DNA of 64,000 nt, taken from assembly GCF_023015985.1 (NCBI RefSeq), contig NZ_JALKAO010000003.1, forward strand, positions 434,001 to 498,000, written 5' to 3'. Made by a program: the position numbers and the translations under genes. This document shows positions 19,789-28,641 of this stretch, one piece after another. Origin of the DNA: Marivita sp. S6314 (lineage in GTDB: Bacteria > Pseudomonadota > Alphaproteobacteria > Rhodobacterales > Rhodobacteraceae). The notes beneath the pieces are model-generated. The model did no database searches. It worked only from the letters and a program-made list of their open reading frames with translations, and was not told the DNA's origin. Each line of letters starts with the position of its first letter. Within the stretch, counting starts at the first letter, position 1.

Positions 19789-21528
19789 ATGACCACGCAA
19801 CAGATCACCGTGTCTGATTACCTCATCAGACGTCTGCGCGAACACGACGTTCGTCACATCTTTGCGGTGCCGGGGGATTACATCGGCGACTTTCTGGATG
19901 TGGTCGACGAAGCGGATGGCGTGGAACGGATCGCCACGGTCAATGAATTGGAGGCCGGGTTTGCGGCGGATGGCTATGCCCGGTCCTGCGGTCTGTCCTG
20001 TGTCGCGCTGCAATACGGTGTCGGCACCTATAGCGCGCTGAATGCCATTGCGGGTGCGATGCGCGAACGGGTGCCGATCGTGCTGGTCACCGGGGCACCC
20101 AGTGCGACCGCGCGCGAGCACCTGGAATCCTACGGCATCGTGTTTCACCATTCGACCTCCGAAGACATGGATGTCGATGCCAGGGTCTTTGCCAATGTCA
20201 CCGTCGCCACCGAGGTGATAAAATCCGCCGAAGGCGCGGCAGAGGCCATCGACCGCGCCTTGGCTGAAGCACTGGCGCAACAGGCCCCGGTCTATATCCA
20301 GATCTGGAAAGACGTGCAGCGCGCCAAGATCGACCCACCCACAGGGCCAATGCCGGTCAAGAAACCCCCGGCATCATGGCCCGATGCGATCAATGCCGCG
20401 CTCGATGCCACGGTTGCGCGACTGAAGGCGGCCAAACACCCGGTGTTCTGGGTCGGGCTAGAGATGCAGCGCCTTGGCATGAACGAAGAGCTGTCCAGAC
20501 TGATCCACGTGTCCGGCATCCCGTTTACCACGACCATTCAGGCCAAGGGCATCGTCAAGGAAACCGATCCCATGCATTTCGGCACCTTCGCCGGGGCCGC
20601 GTCGAGCAAGGATGTCATCGACATCATGCACAACGCCGATCTGATCCTTGAACTGGGGGCGATCCCCATCGACTACTACAAGAACTTCGTGATCGAAAAA
20701 TTCGACCAGACGGTGTCGGTCCAACGCGATCTGGTGCGTATCGGGTCCGCAAAATATGACGGTGTCCATTTCCGCGATTTCGTGACGGCCCTGATCCAGC
20801 GCTTCGAAGACGACCCCAGCCTGCGCGGCGGTACGACGGGCATGATGCGGCCGCTGACGCGCCCCGACCCCGATACGGCACCTTTGACCTATGAAAACAC
20901 CTTCCACGAACTCAACAGACGGTTGCAGGACGAAACCGGTGTGTTCTGCGACCTCGGCATCAGCATGTTCATGGGAGCAAGGCTTGAAATCAAACGCGCC
21001 AACGGGTTCACCTGCCAGTCGGACTGGATGTCGCTGGGATACGCAGTTCCGGGCGCGTTGGGTTTTGCCTTGCACGACGGGCGACCGCTGTTTGCAATCG
21101 CAGGCGACGGCAGTTTCCAGATGACCGCGCAGGCGCTGTCCACCTATGCGCGGCTGACCAGGGAATGGAAACGCGATCCGTCGTTCCACATCACCATCCT
21201 TGTCATCGACAATGGCACCTATGGTTTGGAACAGTGCTTCACTGGGTTGGGGGCCTTCATCGAGAAGAAAGACGGGACCGGCTACGAAGAGAACTTTGAC
21301 GATTACAACCTTCTGGCGCGTTGGGACTACGCCAATATGGCAGAGTCCCTTGGCCTTGTGGGCGTTCGGGCCGACACTGTTGGGGATTTGAAAACCGCCC
21401 TAGACGACGCGCGCAAGAACACGGTACCGACCCTGATCCAGACCAAGGTGGACAAGCACGATCTGCCCCCCGAGCTGTTTGCGCTGGTGGCCAGTTTCAA
21501 GCCGAAACAGCCACCACCCGAGGCGTGA
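19789..21528 (+). CDS. Thiamine-diphosphate 2-oxo acid decarboxylase (pyruvate/indolepyruvate decarboxylase family)
   Basis: A 579-residue ThDP enzyme that removes CO2 from a 2-oxo acid to give an aldehyde. It has the catalytic glutamate in NELEAGFAADGYAR (Glu53), the paired histidines GIVFHHSTS (His120-His121) that distinguish pyruvate/indolepyruvate-type decarboxylases from acetolactate synthases, and the cofactor motif GDGSFQMT ... IDNGTYG. A CAGGAGAA ribosome site precedes the ATG, 25 bases after the amine-oxidase stop. As third gene of the run it could consume the 2-oxo acid made by the two upstream oxidases. The substrate (pyruvate, phenylpyruvate, indolepyruvate or branched) is not determined. 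Confidence 0.88.
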   Translation: MTTQQITVSDYLIRRLREHDVRHIFAVPGDYIGDFLDVVDEADGVERIATVNELEAGFAADGYARSCGLSCVALQYGVGTYSALNAIAGAMRERVPIVLVTGAPSATAREHLESYGIVFHHSTSEDMDVDARVFANVTVATEVIKSAEGAAEAIDRALAEALAQQAPVYIQIWKDVQRAKIDPPTGPMPVKKPPASWPDAINAALDATVARLKAAKHPVFWVGLEMQRLGMNEELSRLIHVSGIPFTTTIQAKGIVKETDPMHFGTFAGAASSKDVIDIMHNADLILELGAIPIDYYKNFVIEKFDQTVSVQRDLVRIGSAKYDGVHFRDFVTALIQRFEDDPSLRGGTTGMMRPLTRPDPDTAPLTYENTFHELNRRLQDETGVFCDLGISMFMGARLEIKRANGFTCQSDWMSLGYAVPGALGFALHDGRPLFAIAGDGSFQMTAQALSTYARLTREWKRDPSFHITILVIDNGTYGLEQCFTGLGAFIEKKDGTGYEENFDDYNLLARWDYANMAESLGLVGVRADTVGDLKTALDDARKNTVPTLIQTKVDKHDLPPELFALVASFKPKQPPPEA

Positions 21529-21981
21529 TCATTCGGGAAGTTCGTACCAGCCCTCAAAGTCGGAAAAGCCAATGATGCCGTCTTCGTTGCGTTTCGGGTT
21601 GGGCATGACCTGGTAGACCATCTTCCATTTGAATTCGCCCTGCACCCCTTTGAACTTGCCGGTGCTGTCGCCGGTAAAGAACGACTTGCCCTGCAACTGT
21701 CCCGGCTCGTCTGCCGGATCGGCGATCCAGCGCAGGTAGCAATAATCGCCGTCTTCATCGGTGATGATGCAATACCCCTTGGCCTCGACGGTTTTCCCGT
21801 CGACCATTTCGTTCATGCCGGGGCAGCGCCACGCGGTGCCATCAAGGAACGACCCTTTGCCTTTGTGGTTCACAAACGGACCGTTGAATTCGCCCAGCCA
21901 CAGCATGTGGTTTGGACCGTCGATTTCGTGGACCTTACCGCTTGTCAAATAGCAATGATGCCCCGTGATGGACTCGCGCAT
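21529..21981 (-). CDS. Hypothetical protein, small beta-rich
   Basis: A 150-residue soluble protein rich in Gly, Asp, Trp and Tyr. Alternating hydrophobic patterns (HCYLTSGKVHEID, YCYLRWIADP, KWKMVYQVMP) suggest a beta-barrel or sandwich. Its FTGDSTGKFKGVQGEFKWK segment resembles lipocalin- or allene-oxide-cyclase-like barrels, but I cannot name a family. The ATG has an AAGGGGG ribosome site. Its stop codon abuts the stop of the convergent decarboxylase with no spacer. It may have nothing to do with the oxidase run because it is transcribed the other way. Confidence 0.72.
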   Translation of the reverse strand: MRESITGHHCYLTSGKVHEIDGPNHMLWLGEFNGPFVNHKGKGSFLDGTAWRCPGMNEMVDGKTVEAKGYCIITDEDGDYCYLRWIADPADEPGQLQGKSFFTGDSTGKFKGVQGEFKWKMVYQVMPNPKRNEDGIIGFSDFEGWYELPE

Positions 21982-22143
21982 GAATTCCCCCTTCGTGAAT
22001 TGTCTGAAGCTATGTGACGACAGGGAAAGGACTTTTCCCAACCGAGTCAAACGAAAACCGCCGCACGCCAGTGGTTGGCGCGGGGGGGCGAAGGGCGCGA
22101 AAGGTCTCGTGGCGATGTCGCACGGGTCCCAAACAAGTTATCG

Positions 22144-22172
22144 TTGACACACCCGCCCTTGCCGTCAAAATC
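22144..22172 (+). promoter_or_regulatory. Candidate sigma-70 promoter of the SulP gene
   Basis: A consensus -35 TTGACA is followed after 17 bases by AAAATC, a weak -10. It lies shortly before the annotated TTG start of the transporter gene. The -35 is exact; the -10 is poor, so this is a candidate only. The rest of the 208-bp spacer from 21982 holds no other clear signal. Confidence 0.35.
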
Positions 22173-22189
22173 CGCGCACCGGTCGACGT

Positions 22190-24379
22190 TTGCGTCTGAT
22201 CAACACTCTTGCAGGAGCGCAGACTATTCGACTTTTGGTAACACTGTTTGGCGGATTGTTGGTTGCCGCCATGTCCTGTGTGCTGGCGATTTCATTTACG
22301 GCGATTGTGTATTCCGGTCCGCTGGAGGTGTTTCTTGATCGTGGGATCGGGATGACACTGATTGCCTGCGGAGTGATGGCGGGTATCGGGTCTTTCCTGT
22401 TTTCCTATCGCGCGACCGTCATGCATCCGCAGGACATCACCGCGGTTCTTTTGGCCGCCGGAGCATCAGCCATCGCTGTACAGGGAAGCGGTTTGTCCCC
22501 GGATGCCCTGTTTGCCAGTATCGTGGTGATGATGATCACGGCGTCTGTCACGACGGGTGTCGTCTTGATCCTGATCGGGAAACTCAAGCTCAGCTACGTG
22601 GTCAAGTTCATCCCCTATCCCGTGTTGGGCGGCTTTCTCGCTTCAACGGGATATCTGCTTTTGATCGGGAGCATCGGGTTGGTGCTGCGTGCGAATGTCT
22701 CGGTGGGGGATATCCCGTCGTTGTTTCGTCCCGACACGGTCATGGTCTGGCTTCCGTGGTTTCTCGTGTCCATCGGGATCTGTGCCGTAACGAGATACGT
22801 CAAAAACGGCCTGGTGCTGCCGGGATGTATCGCGCTGGTGTGCTTTGGGTATTACGCTTGGTTGCTGATCTCGGGCACCAGCATTGCCGCTGCGCGCGCT
22901 TCAGGCGAATTGCTTGGACCTTTCAGCAGCGGGGGATTCCTGACTGACATCCGCCCCCAAGACATCTTTCTGGCCGATGTGTCGCTGGTGGCTGGGCAGG
23001 CTTTGACAATTCTTGCGGTCACGTCAATGGCGATCCTTGGCGGCGCGTTGAACCTGACCGGCGTGGAACTGATCACGAAACGACGGCTGAACCTCAATCA
23101 GGACACCACCGCGATGGGGGTGTCGACGCTTGTGGCCGCACCTGCCGGTGGCTTGCTGGGGTTTCCCGCGCTGTCGAACAATATCCTGGCCTATAAACTG
23201 GGCCTGCGCGGGGCGACGACGGGCCTCATGGTTGCGGTGGTGTCCTTTGGCGTTGCCTTTTTCGGGGCGTCGGCGCTGGAATATCTTCCCCGTGGCCTGT
23301 TTGCTGCGGTGATCGGGTTTCTGGGGATCGACCTGCTCTACACATGGCTCTGGTCGGAACGCCGCCGTCTCAATCTGCGCGATTACCTGATCATTCTGCT
23401 GACCGTTATCGTGTCGGCCACGCTTGGCTTCCTGTCCGCTCTGGCGCTGGGCCTCATTGCGTCGGTGGTGCTGTTTATCGTGTCCTACGCCAAGCAGGGC
23501 ATCGTCCGGATCCAATCCAACCTGTCGCTGCGCCGGTCCGTTGTCGAACGCGGGTTGGCGGCGCTTGATCATCTGACGGTCGAGGGCACATCGACGGAAA
23601 TCATCGAATTGACCGGCTACATCTTCTTCGGAACGGCCAGCAAACTTCTGGGTGCCGTGCAGTCCGCCGTCGAAGGCTCACAGGGCGCGATGGCAAACCT
23701 GCTGCTCGACTTTTCGAAGGTCCAGGGCATCGACCCGTCTGCGGTTCACAGCCTGCAGCAGATTGACGAATACTGCACGCGTCAGGGGGTTGACCTGTAC
23801 GTCTCGGGCCTGTCGGCGCAAGACCGTGTTCAGGTGGACCGGTTTCTGAACGGCGCCACCTTGGGCAAGGCGGTGTTTGCAACACTGGATGATGCGTTGC
23901 TGTTTCTGGAGGAACGCGTTCTTGCCGAAGCCGAAGGCGGCGCAACCGGGGCGGAAAGCTTTGAAGAAGCGCTGCTGCGTGACAACCCGCACATCAACCT
24001 TGAGGACTGGTTTCCGGTCGTACATGTCAAACAGGGCGACACCTTCCTGTTTTCCGGTGCACCGTCGAACGAACTGCTGATCCTGCAATCGGGCAGCGCG
24101 AAAGTGTTTGTCGAAATGGATGACGGCACCCGGACCTGCGTCGCGCAGTTGCTGTCCGGGGCGCTTGTCGGAGAGATCGGATTTTTCACCAACACACGCC
24201 GCACGGCCGATGTGGAAGCGGCAGCGGAATCGGTGGTTGTCAGGATCAGCCGTGATGCGCTTCAGGCGTTGCTTGACAGCGATCCGGCCTTCGTGGCGAG
24301 CTTTCACGCCCTCGCGGCCGAATTCCTGTCGCGGCGTCTGGACCGCACCACCAAACTGCTCAGCGCTGCGATGCGGTGA
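22190..24379 (+). CDS. SulP-family anion transporter with STAS and cyclic-nucleotide-binding domains
   Basis: A 729-residue inner-membrane transporter. Residues about 10-425 form the multi-helix SulP core, 440-550 a STAS domain (GAMANLLLDFSKVQGIDPSAVHS segment, broken here only by naming), and 600-720 a cNMP-binding fold whose cassette GEIGFFTNTRRTADV retains the phosphate-contacting arginine. Known SulP proteins carry sulfate, bicarbonate or other anions; the substrate here is unknown. The start is uncertain: the open frame begins with a TTG and its first ATG lies inside the first membrane helix; an AGGAG at about 22211 precedes rare possible starts. Fusion of a nucleotide sensor suggests ligand-gated transport. 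Confidence 0.87.
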   Translation: MRLINTLAGAQTIRLLVTLFGGLLVAAMSCVLAISFTAIVYSGPLEVFLDRGIGMTLIACGVMAGIGSFLFSYRATVMHPQDITAVLLAAGASAIAVQGSGLSPDALFASIVVMMITASVTTGVVLILIGKLKLSYVVKFIPYPVLGGFLASTGYLLLIGSIGLVLRANVSVGDIPSLFRPDTVMVWLPWFLVSIGICAVTRYVKNGLVLPGCIALVCFGYYAWLLISGTSIAAARASGELLGPFSSGGFLTDIRPQDIFLADVSLVAGQALTILAVTSMAILGGALNLTGVELITKRRLNLNQDTTAMGVSTLVAAPAGGLLGFPALSNNILAYKLGLRGATTGLMVAVVSFGVAFFGASALEYLPRGLFAAVIGFLGIDLLYTWLWSERRRLNLRDYLIILLTVIVSATLGFLSALALGLIASVVLFIVSYAKQGIVRIQSNLSLRRSVVERGLAALDHLTVEGTSTEIIELTGYIFFGTASKLLGAVQSAVEGSQGAMANLLLDFSKVQGIDPSAVHSLQQIDEYCTRQGVDLYVSGLSAQDRVQVDRFLNGATLGKAVFATLDDALLFLEERVLAEAEGGATGAESFEEALLRDNPHINLEDWFPVVHVKQGDTFLFSGAPSNELLILQSGSAKVFVEMDDGTRTCVAQLLSGALVGEIGFFTNTRRTADVEAAAESVVVRISRDALQALLDSDPAFVASFHALAAEFLSRRLDRTTKLLSAAMR

Positions 24380-24428
24380 CCGACACGGGGCCGTCAGAGC
24401 CTAAGCGGTTCACCGCGATCAGCACGCG

Positions 24429-25670
24429 TTACCCTTGTGCCCCTGTCGCCCGTTCCGCGATCCGCAGGCACAGGGCGGTGGCCTGGGCCATGTCCTGAAC
24501 CGACACCCACTCCAGCGGCCCGTGCACATTCTGCATGCCGGTGAAAAGGTTCGGGCAGGGCACACCCAGTTCGGTAAGGCGCGATCCGTCTGTCCCGCCC
24601 CGGATCGGCACCGAGAGTTCCTCGATACCCAGATCCGCAAGCGCGGTTCGGGCCAGCTCTACCGGCGTCATGTCCTTTTCCAGCCAGTATCGCATGTTGC
24701 GATATTGCGGCGTGATCGTGCAGGAAATCTCGGCGCGGGGTTCGGTTGCGGCGATCGTTTCGCAGACCTGCTTCAGCAAAGCGTCCTTTGCGGCCAATCC
24801 GTCCAGTTCGAAATCGCGGAGGATAAAGCGCACCACGGTCTCTGCCGCGCTGCCCTGAATGTCGACCACGTGAATAAACCCCTCGTGGTTGTCGGTCGTT
24901 TCGGGGGTCATCGTCACATGCGGCAGGGTATCGACAATCTTGGACGCCAGGTGGATTGCATTCACCAGTTTGTCCTTGGCGGTGCCGGGGTGAATGGACA
25001 CGCCCTTGACGGTCACAACGGCAAAATCCGCCGAAAAGGTCTCGTACACAATCTCGCCCACCTCGCCGCCATCAAAGGTATAGGCGAAATCCACACCCAG
25101 ATCGGCAGGCAGCCGTGCATCCACACCGCGACCGATCTCTTCGTCCGGCGTAAAGGCCAGACGGATCGTTGGGCGTTTGAATTCGGGGTTTTCGATCAGG
25201 TGCCGCGCGGCTGTCATGATGATCGCCATCCCGGCCTTGTCGTCGGCTCCAAGCAGCGTCAGGCCAGAGGCGGTGACGATGTCATGGCCCACCTTTTCCG
25301 ACAGATAAGGAAATGCTGCGGGGCTCAAAACAAGCTCCGGATCGTCCGGGAAGGTGATGTCCCCCCCGTTATAGCCCTCAACGACGCGGGGCTTCACACC
25401 GGTCGCGTTGAACTGCGGGGCGGTGTCGACATGGGCCAGAAAGCCAATCGTTGGCCCGTCACTATTGCCCGGCACGGTGGCGATGACCGTGCCGTAATCG
25501 GTCTTGGTCACGTCCGTCGCGCCGATCTTGGTCAGTTCGTCAAACACCAGATCAAGAACGGCATGTTGACACGCGGTCGACGGTGTCGCGGCGCTGTCCA
25601 TGTCTGACTGACTGTCCATCTCGCAATACCGGACAAGCCGCGTTTTCAATTCGGTGTCAAACTGGTCCAT
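24429..25670 (-). CDS. pepT: Peptidase T (tripeptide aminopeptidase)
   Basis: A cytoplasmic di-zinc aminopeptidase of family M20B that removes N-terminal residues from tripeptides. All expected elements are visible: HVDTA (His80, with Asp82), GADDKAG (Asp143 bridging metal), PDEEIG (catalytic Glu177 and Glu178), TFDGGEVGE (Asp200) and the C-terminal GMQNVHGPLEWV histidine. Length, 413 residues, fits PepT. It converges on the SulP gene with a 49-bp spacer that shows no good hairpin. A GGGAGG precedes the ATG. Confidence 0.95.
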   Translation of the reverse strand: MDQFDTELKTRLVRYCEMDSQSDMDSAATPSTACQHAVLDLVFDELTKIGATDVTKTDYGTVIATVPGNSDGPTIGFLAHVDTAPQFNATGVKPRVVEGYNGGDITFPDDPELVLSPAAFPYLSEKVGHDIVTASGLTLLGADDKAGMAIIMTAARHLIENPEFKRPTIRLAFTPDEEIGRGVDARLPADLGVDFAYTFDGGEVGEIVYETFSADFAVVTVKGVSIHPGTAKDKLVNAIHLASKIVDTLPHVTMTPETTDNHEGFIHVVDIQGSAAETVVRFILRDFELDGLAAKDALLKQVCETIAATEPRAEISCTITPQYRNMRYWLEKDMTPVELARTALADLGIEELSVPIRGGTDGSRLTELGVPCPNLFTGMQNVHGPLEWVSVQDMAQATALCLRIAERATGAQG

Positions 25671-25913
25671 GATGCCTCCCTGTGTCGTTTGGGGGCAGGG
25701 GGCACGACAGCCCGTATGGTGTCAAGCAATGGTCGCCCGCCGGGTGCCGGTTTCGTCCTTCTCTGAGACCTCCTGCAGTACGCCCCACATGCGCGCCACG
25801 CCGGGGAGCAAACCGAAAGATGTCTTTTCTCATGTCCGGAACATAGTCATAGATATCGTAGGGATAGACCAAGACGGCATTTGGTGTCGCGCCCGCGCTC
25901 GGGGAGGAGCCAC
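25671..25913. promoter_or_regulatory. Divergent intergenic region, pepT / cNMP-binding membrane protein
   Basis: A 243-bp spacer between divergent genes. A GGGGAGGAG ribosome site precedes the plus-strand gene. A short open frame on the minus strand here has no support as a gene. No clear operator or promoter hexamers were recognised. Confidence 0.35.
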
Positions 25914-26561
25914 ATGGACCTGTTGACCAATCTTCATTGGATCGAAGTTGTGGGCTGGCTGGCCTCTGCGCTGACGGTTGCCTCCTACTCGGTCAGTACA
26001 ATGCTGCCCCTGCGCTTTCTGGCGATTACCTCGTCGCTGTGTTTTGCAACCTACGCCTTCACGCTCCAGCTCTGGCCGCTTCTGGCGATGGAACTGATCT
26101 TGCTCCCCATCAATCTCTATCGCTTCTGGCAGGTGCTGTCTTTGCGCGGCAAGCTGACCAAGGACAGCAGCCGGACAGAGACCGATTTCTCGGTGATCCG
26201 GCGCTATGGCAAACAACAGCGCTACGCCGCCGGGGCCACGGTCTTTGGGCAGGGCGATACGGTGGATCAGCTGTATTACGTGGCCGAAGGGCGCGTTCAG
26301 ATCGAAGAACCGAATATTGAATTGAACCAAGGCGACATCTTTGGCGAAATCGGTTTTTTCACCGATGCAGCCATACGAACCGCCACCGTCCGCTGTCTTG
26401 ATGATACCGTGGTTTACGGCATTGATGAAAAGACGTTCATGCGACTGCAGTTCGAAGACCCGAGCTTTGGTCTTGCCATCATGCGGACGATCACACGCCG
26501 CCTGATCGAGAACGTGAACCGGGATGCCGGGTCCGCAGCGGGCACCCCCGCGCCTGCGTAA
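25914..26561 (+). CDS. Membrane protein: CBU_0592-like helices plus cyclic-nucleotide-binding domain
   Basis: A 215-residue paralogue of the cNMP-binding membrane protein near 9.5 kb. Three hydrophobic segments (residues about 10-75) form the membrane module, and residues about 95-205 form a cNMP-binding fold. The phosphate-binding cassette is canonical, FGEIGFFTDAAIRTATV, including the Arg missing from the other copy, so it may truly bind cAMP or cGMP. No DNA-binding domain is present. The start has a strong GGGGAGGAG ribosome site. It stands alone between pepT and the manganese transporter. Output function is unknown; a receptor for the nearby cyclase is possible. Confidence 0.85.
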   Translation: MDLLTNLHWIEVVGWLASALTVASYSVSTMLPLRFLAITSSLCFATYAFTLQLWPLLAMELILLPINLYRFWQVLSLRGKLTKDSSRTETDFSVIRRYGKQQRYAAGATVFGQGDTVDQLYYVAEGRVQIEEPNIELNQGDIFGEIGFFTDAAIRTATVRCLDDTVVYGIDEKTFMRLQFEDPSFGLAIMRTITRRLIENVNRDAGSAAGTPAPA

Positions 26562-26659
26562 CGCCACCTGCGTCACGTTCGTCACACAAAACGCGGATCA
26601 CACGCTGCATGAAGGGCTGTGATACCGACTTTTTGCACCGGGAAACCGGACAAACCACT

Positions 26660-26674
26660 TGAGACTCATTCTCA
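26660..26674. promoter_or_regulatory. Fur/Mur-type operator upstream of sitA
   Basis: TGAGACTCATTCTCA fits the 7-1-7 Fur box TGAnAATnATTnTCA at all defined positions but one. It lies 74 bp before the sitA start. In alphaproteobacteria the Fur homologue acting on sitABCD is the manganese regulator Mur, so Mn-responsive repression is the likely role. The sequence match is direct; the regulator is inferred. Confidence 0.75.
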
Positions 26675-26747
26675 TCTACCTACCTTCTTGCGAGTGATTT
26701 GCATTTACAGGCGGCTTGCCTGTATATCTCATTTGGAGGGTCCAACG

Positions 26748-27647
26748 ATGAAAACGCTATTCCTTGCCATTTCGGCGACTGCGCTGACGGTTGCGCTGAC
26801 CGGTCAGGCGATGGCAGGTGACAAGATGAAGGTTGTCACCACCTTCACGGTGCTTGCCGACATGGCGTCCAACGTCGCCGGAGACGCGGCAGAGGTGGTG
26901 TCGGTGACCAAACCGGGGGCCGAAATCCACGGATACGAACCGACCCCCCAGGACATTGTGCGTGCCTACGATGCGGATTTGATCCTGTGGAACGGAATGA
27001 ACCTGGAATTGTGGTTCGAACAGTTCCTGACTAATCTGGGGGACATTCCGTCGGTGACCTTGTCGGACGGCATTGACCCGATCTCGATCTCGTCGGGCAG
27101 CTACGAAGGCAAACCCAACCCGCACGCGTGGATGGGCTTGGACAATGCCCTGATCTATATCGACAATATCGCACGTGCCTTTTCCGAACATGATCCTGAA
27201 AACGCAGATCTCTACCAAGCCAATGCGGAAGCCTACAAAGCCAATCTGCGCGAAACGCTCGAACCGCTGCGCGCCGACGTTGCCGCCATCCCCGAAGACC
27301 AGCGGTGGCTGGTCACCTGTGAAGGGGCATTCAGCTATCTGGCGCGCGATTTCGGGATGAAGGAACTGTATCTCTGGCCCATGAACGCCGATCAGAACGG
27401 CACGCCGCAACAGGTGCGCGCGGTGATTGACGGTGTGCGGGACAACAACATCCCGGTGGTGTTTTGCGAAAGCACCGTGAACACCGCACCGGCCAAACAG
27501 GTCGCGCGGGAAACCGGAGCCACCTATGGCGGTGAACTCTATGTCGACTCGCTCAGCGAAGCGGACGGCGCTGTGCCCACCTATCTTGATCTTCTGACCG
27601 TCACGTCGCGCACCGTGGCAAACGGGCTGACCGCCGCCACCAACTGA
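26748..27647 (+). CDS. sitA: Manganese (zinc/iron) ABC transporter periplasmic binding protein
   Basis: Periplasmic metal receptor of the cluster A-I family. A signal peptide (1-23, ending AMA) is followed by the mature domain. The four metal ligands of Mn-binding SitA/MntC-type proteins can be placed: His61 ([10 protein letters not shown]), His126 (NPHAWM), Glu192 (CEGAFSYLA) and Asp267 (YVDSLSE). No His-rich zinc loop is present, which favours Mn over Zn. The ATG is preceded by TTTGGAGGG. It is the first gene of sitABCD and lies behind a Fur/Mur-type box. Confidence 0.93.
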   Translation: MKTLFLAISATALTVALTGQAMAGDKMKVVTTFTVLADMASNVAGDAAEVVSVTKPGAEIHGYEPTPQDIVRAYDADLILWNGMNLELWFEQFLTNLGDIPSVTLSDGIDPISISSGSYEGKPNPHAWMGLDNALIYIDNIARAFSEHDPENADLYQANAEAYKANLRETLEPLRADVAAIPEDQRWLVTCEGAFSYLARDFGMKELYLWPMNADQNGTPQQVRAVIDGVRDNNIPVVFCESTVNTAPAKQVARETGATYGGELYVDSLSEADGAVPTYLDLLTVTSRTVANGLTAATN

Positions 27648-27671
27648 CCGGTGGTCACATACGTATTGCGA

Positions 27672-27722
27672 CCCTGCGGGGCTTGATCCGCAGGGCCGCA
27701 CAGTCCGGGGCCAATCGGCCCC
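27672..27722 (+). repeat. Two stem-loops in the sitA-sitB spacer
   Basis: CCCTGCGG/CCGCAGGG around an eight-base loop is followed by GGGGCC/GGCCCC around AATC. Neither has a T tract. Such stems after a binding-protein gene often protect its mRNA and lower read-through, giving more SitA than membrane components; that role is inferred. Confidence 0.6.
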
Positions 27723-27741
27723 CAACACCAAGGAACACGCC

Positions 27742-28641
27742 ATGCTCGATGAGCAGAGCCAACCCCATCCGATCCCGGCAGAGGTCATCTCTGATCCCGG
27801 TCTGTCGGCCCAGAACGTAACGGTCAGCTACCGCAACGGACACACCGCGCTGTGGAACGCGAGCTTCGAAATCCCACGCGGCACCGTGACCGGCCTCGTC
27901 GGGATCAACGGCGCGGGCAAGTCGACGCTGTTCAAGGCGATCATGGGGTTTGTTCCGGCGGCGCAAGGGGACATCCGCATCCTTGGCATGGGCGTCAAAG
28001 AAGCGCTTGCAAAGAACCTCGTGGCCTATGTCCCGCAATCCGAGGACGTGGACTGGGCCTTTCCCGTGCTGGTCGAAGACGTGGTGATGATGGGCCGCTA
28101 CGGCCATATGGGGTTCCTGCGTCGGCCCAAACCGGCAGACCACGATGCGGTCGATCAGGCGCTGCGCCGTGTGAACATGCAGGACTACCGCCATCGCCAG
28201 ATCGGAGAACTGTCCGGCGGCCAGCGCAAACGCGTCTTCCTTGCGCGTGCACTGGCGCAGGATGGGCAGGTGATCCTGCTGGATGAACCGTTCACCGGGG
28301 TCGATGTCAAAACCGAGGATCAGATTGTCGCCCTGCTGCGCGAATTGCGCGACGAAGGCCGGGTGATGCTGGTCTCGACCCACAACCTCGGATCGGTTCC
28401 CGAATTCTGTGATCGCACCGTGCTCGTGAAAGGCACGGTGCTCAGCTACGGGCCGACCGAAACGACATTCACCCGCGAAAACCTTGAAGCCGCCTTTGGC
28501 GGTGTGCTCCGCCACTTCACACTGGGCGGGGACACGCTGCACGACGATGAAGACGCGCGTGAAGTCACGATCTTTACCGACGATGAACGTCCCTTCGTGC
28601 AATACGGCGAAAAAACCCAGGTGACGGATCCAAAGCCATGA
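27742..28641 (+). CDS. sitB: Manganese ABC transporter ATPase
   Basis: Cytoplasmic ATPase of the SitABCD importer. It has Walker [10 protein letters not shown], the signature [15 protein letters not shown], Walker [13 protein letters not shown] and the switch histidine in VSTHNLG. Its 299 residues include a C-terminal extension of about 50 residues, Asp/Glu-rich, beyond the ATPase core. The stop overlaps the start of the first permease gene by four bases, showing translational coupling. Confidence 0.95.
   Translation: MLDEQSQPHPIPAEVISDPGLSAQNVTVSYRNGHTALWNASFEIPRGTVTGLVGINGAGKSTLFKAIMGFVPAAQGDIRILGMGVKEALAKNLVAYVPQSEDVDWAFPVLVEDVVMMGRYGHMGFLRRPKPADHDAVDQALRRVNMQDYRHRQIGELSGGQRKRVFLARALAQDGQVILLDEPFTGVDVKTEDQIVALLRELRDEGRVMLVSTHNLGSVPEFCDRTVLVKGTVLSYGPTETTFTRENLEAAFGGVLRHFTLGGDTLHDDEDAREVTIFTDDERPFVQYGEKTQVTDPKP

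Noticed and set aside
25657-25872. Short minus-strand frame of 71 codons before pepT
   Set aside because: It overlaps the pepT start, has low-complexity Arg/Gly/His sequence after about codon 20 and no ribosome site; at most a leader, not supported.
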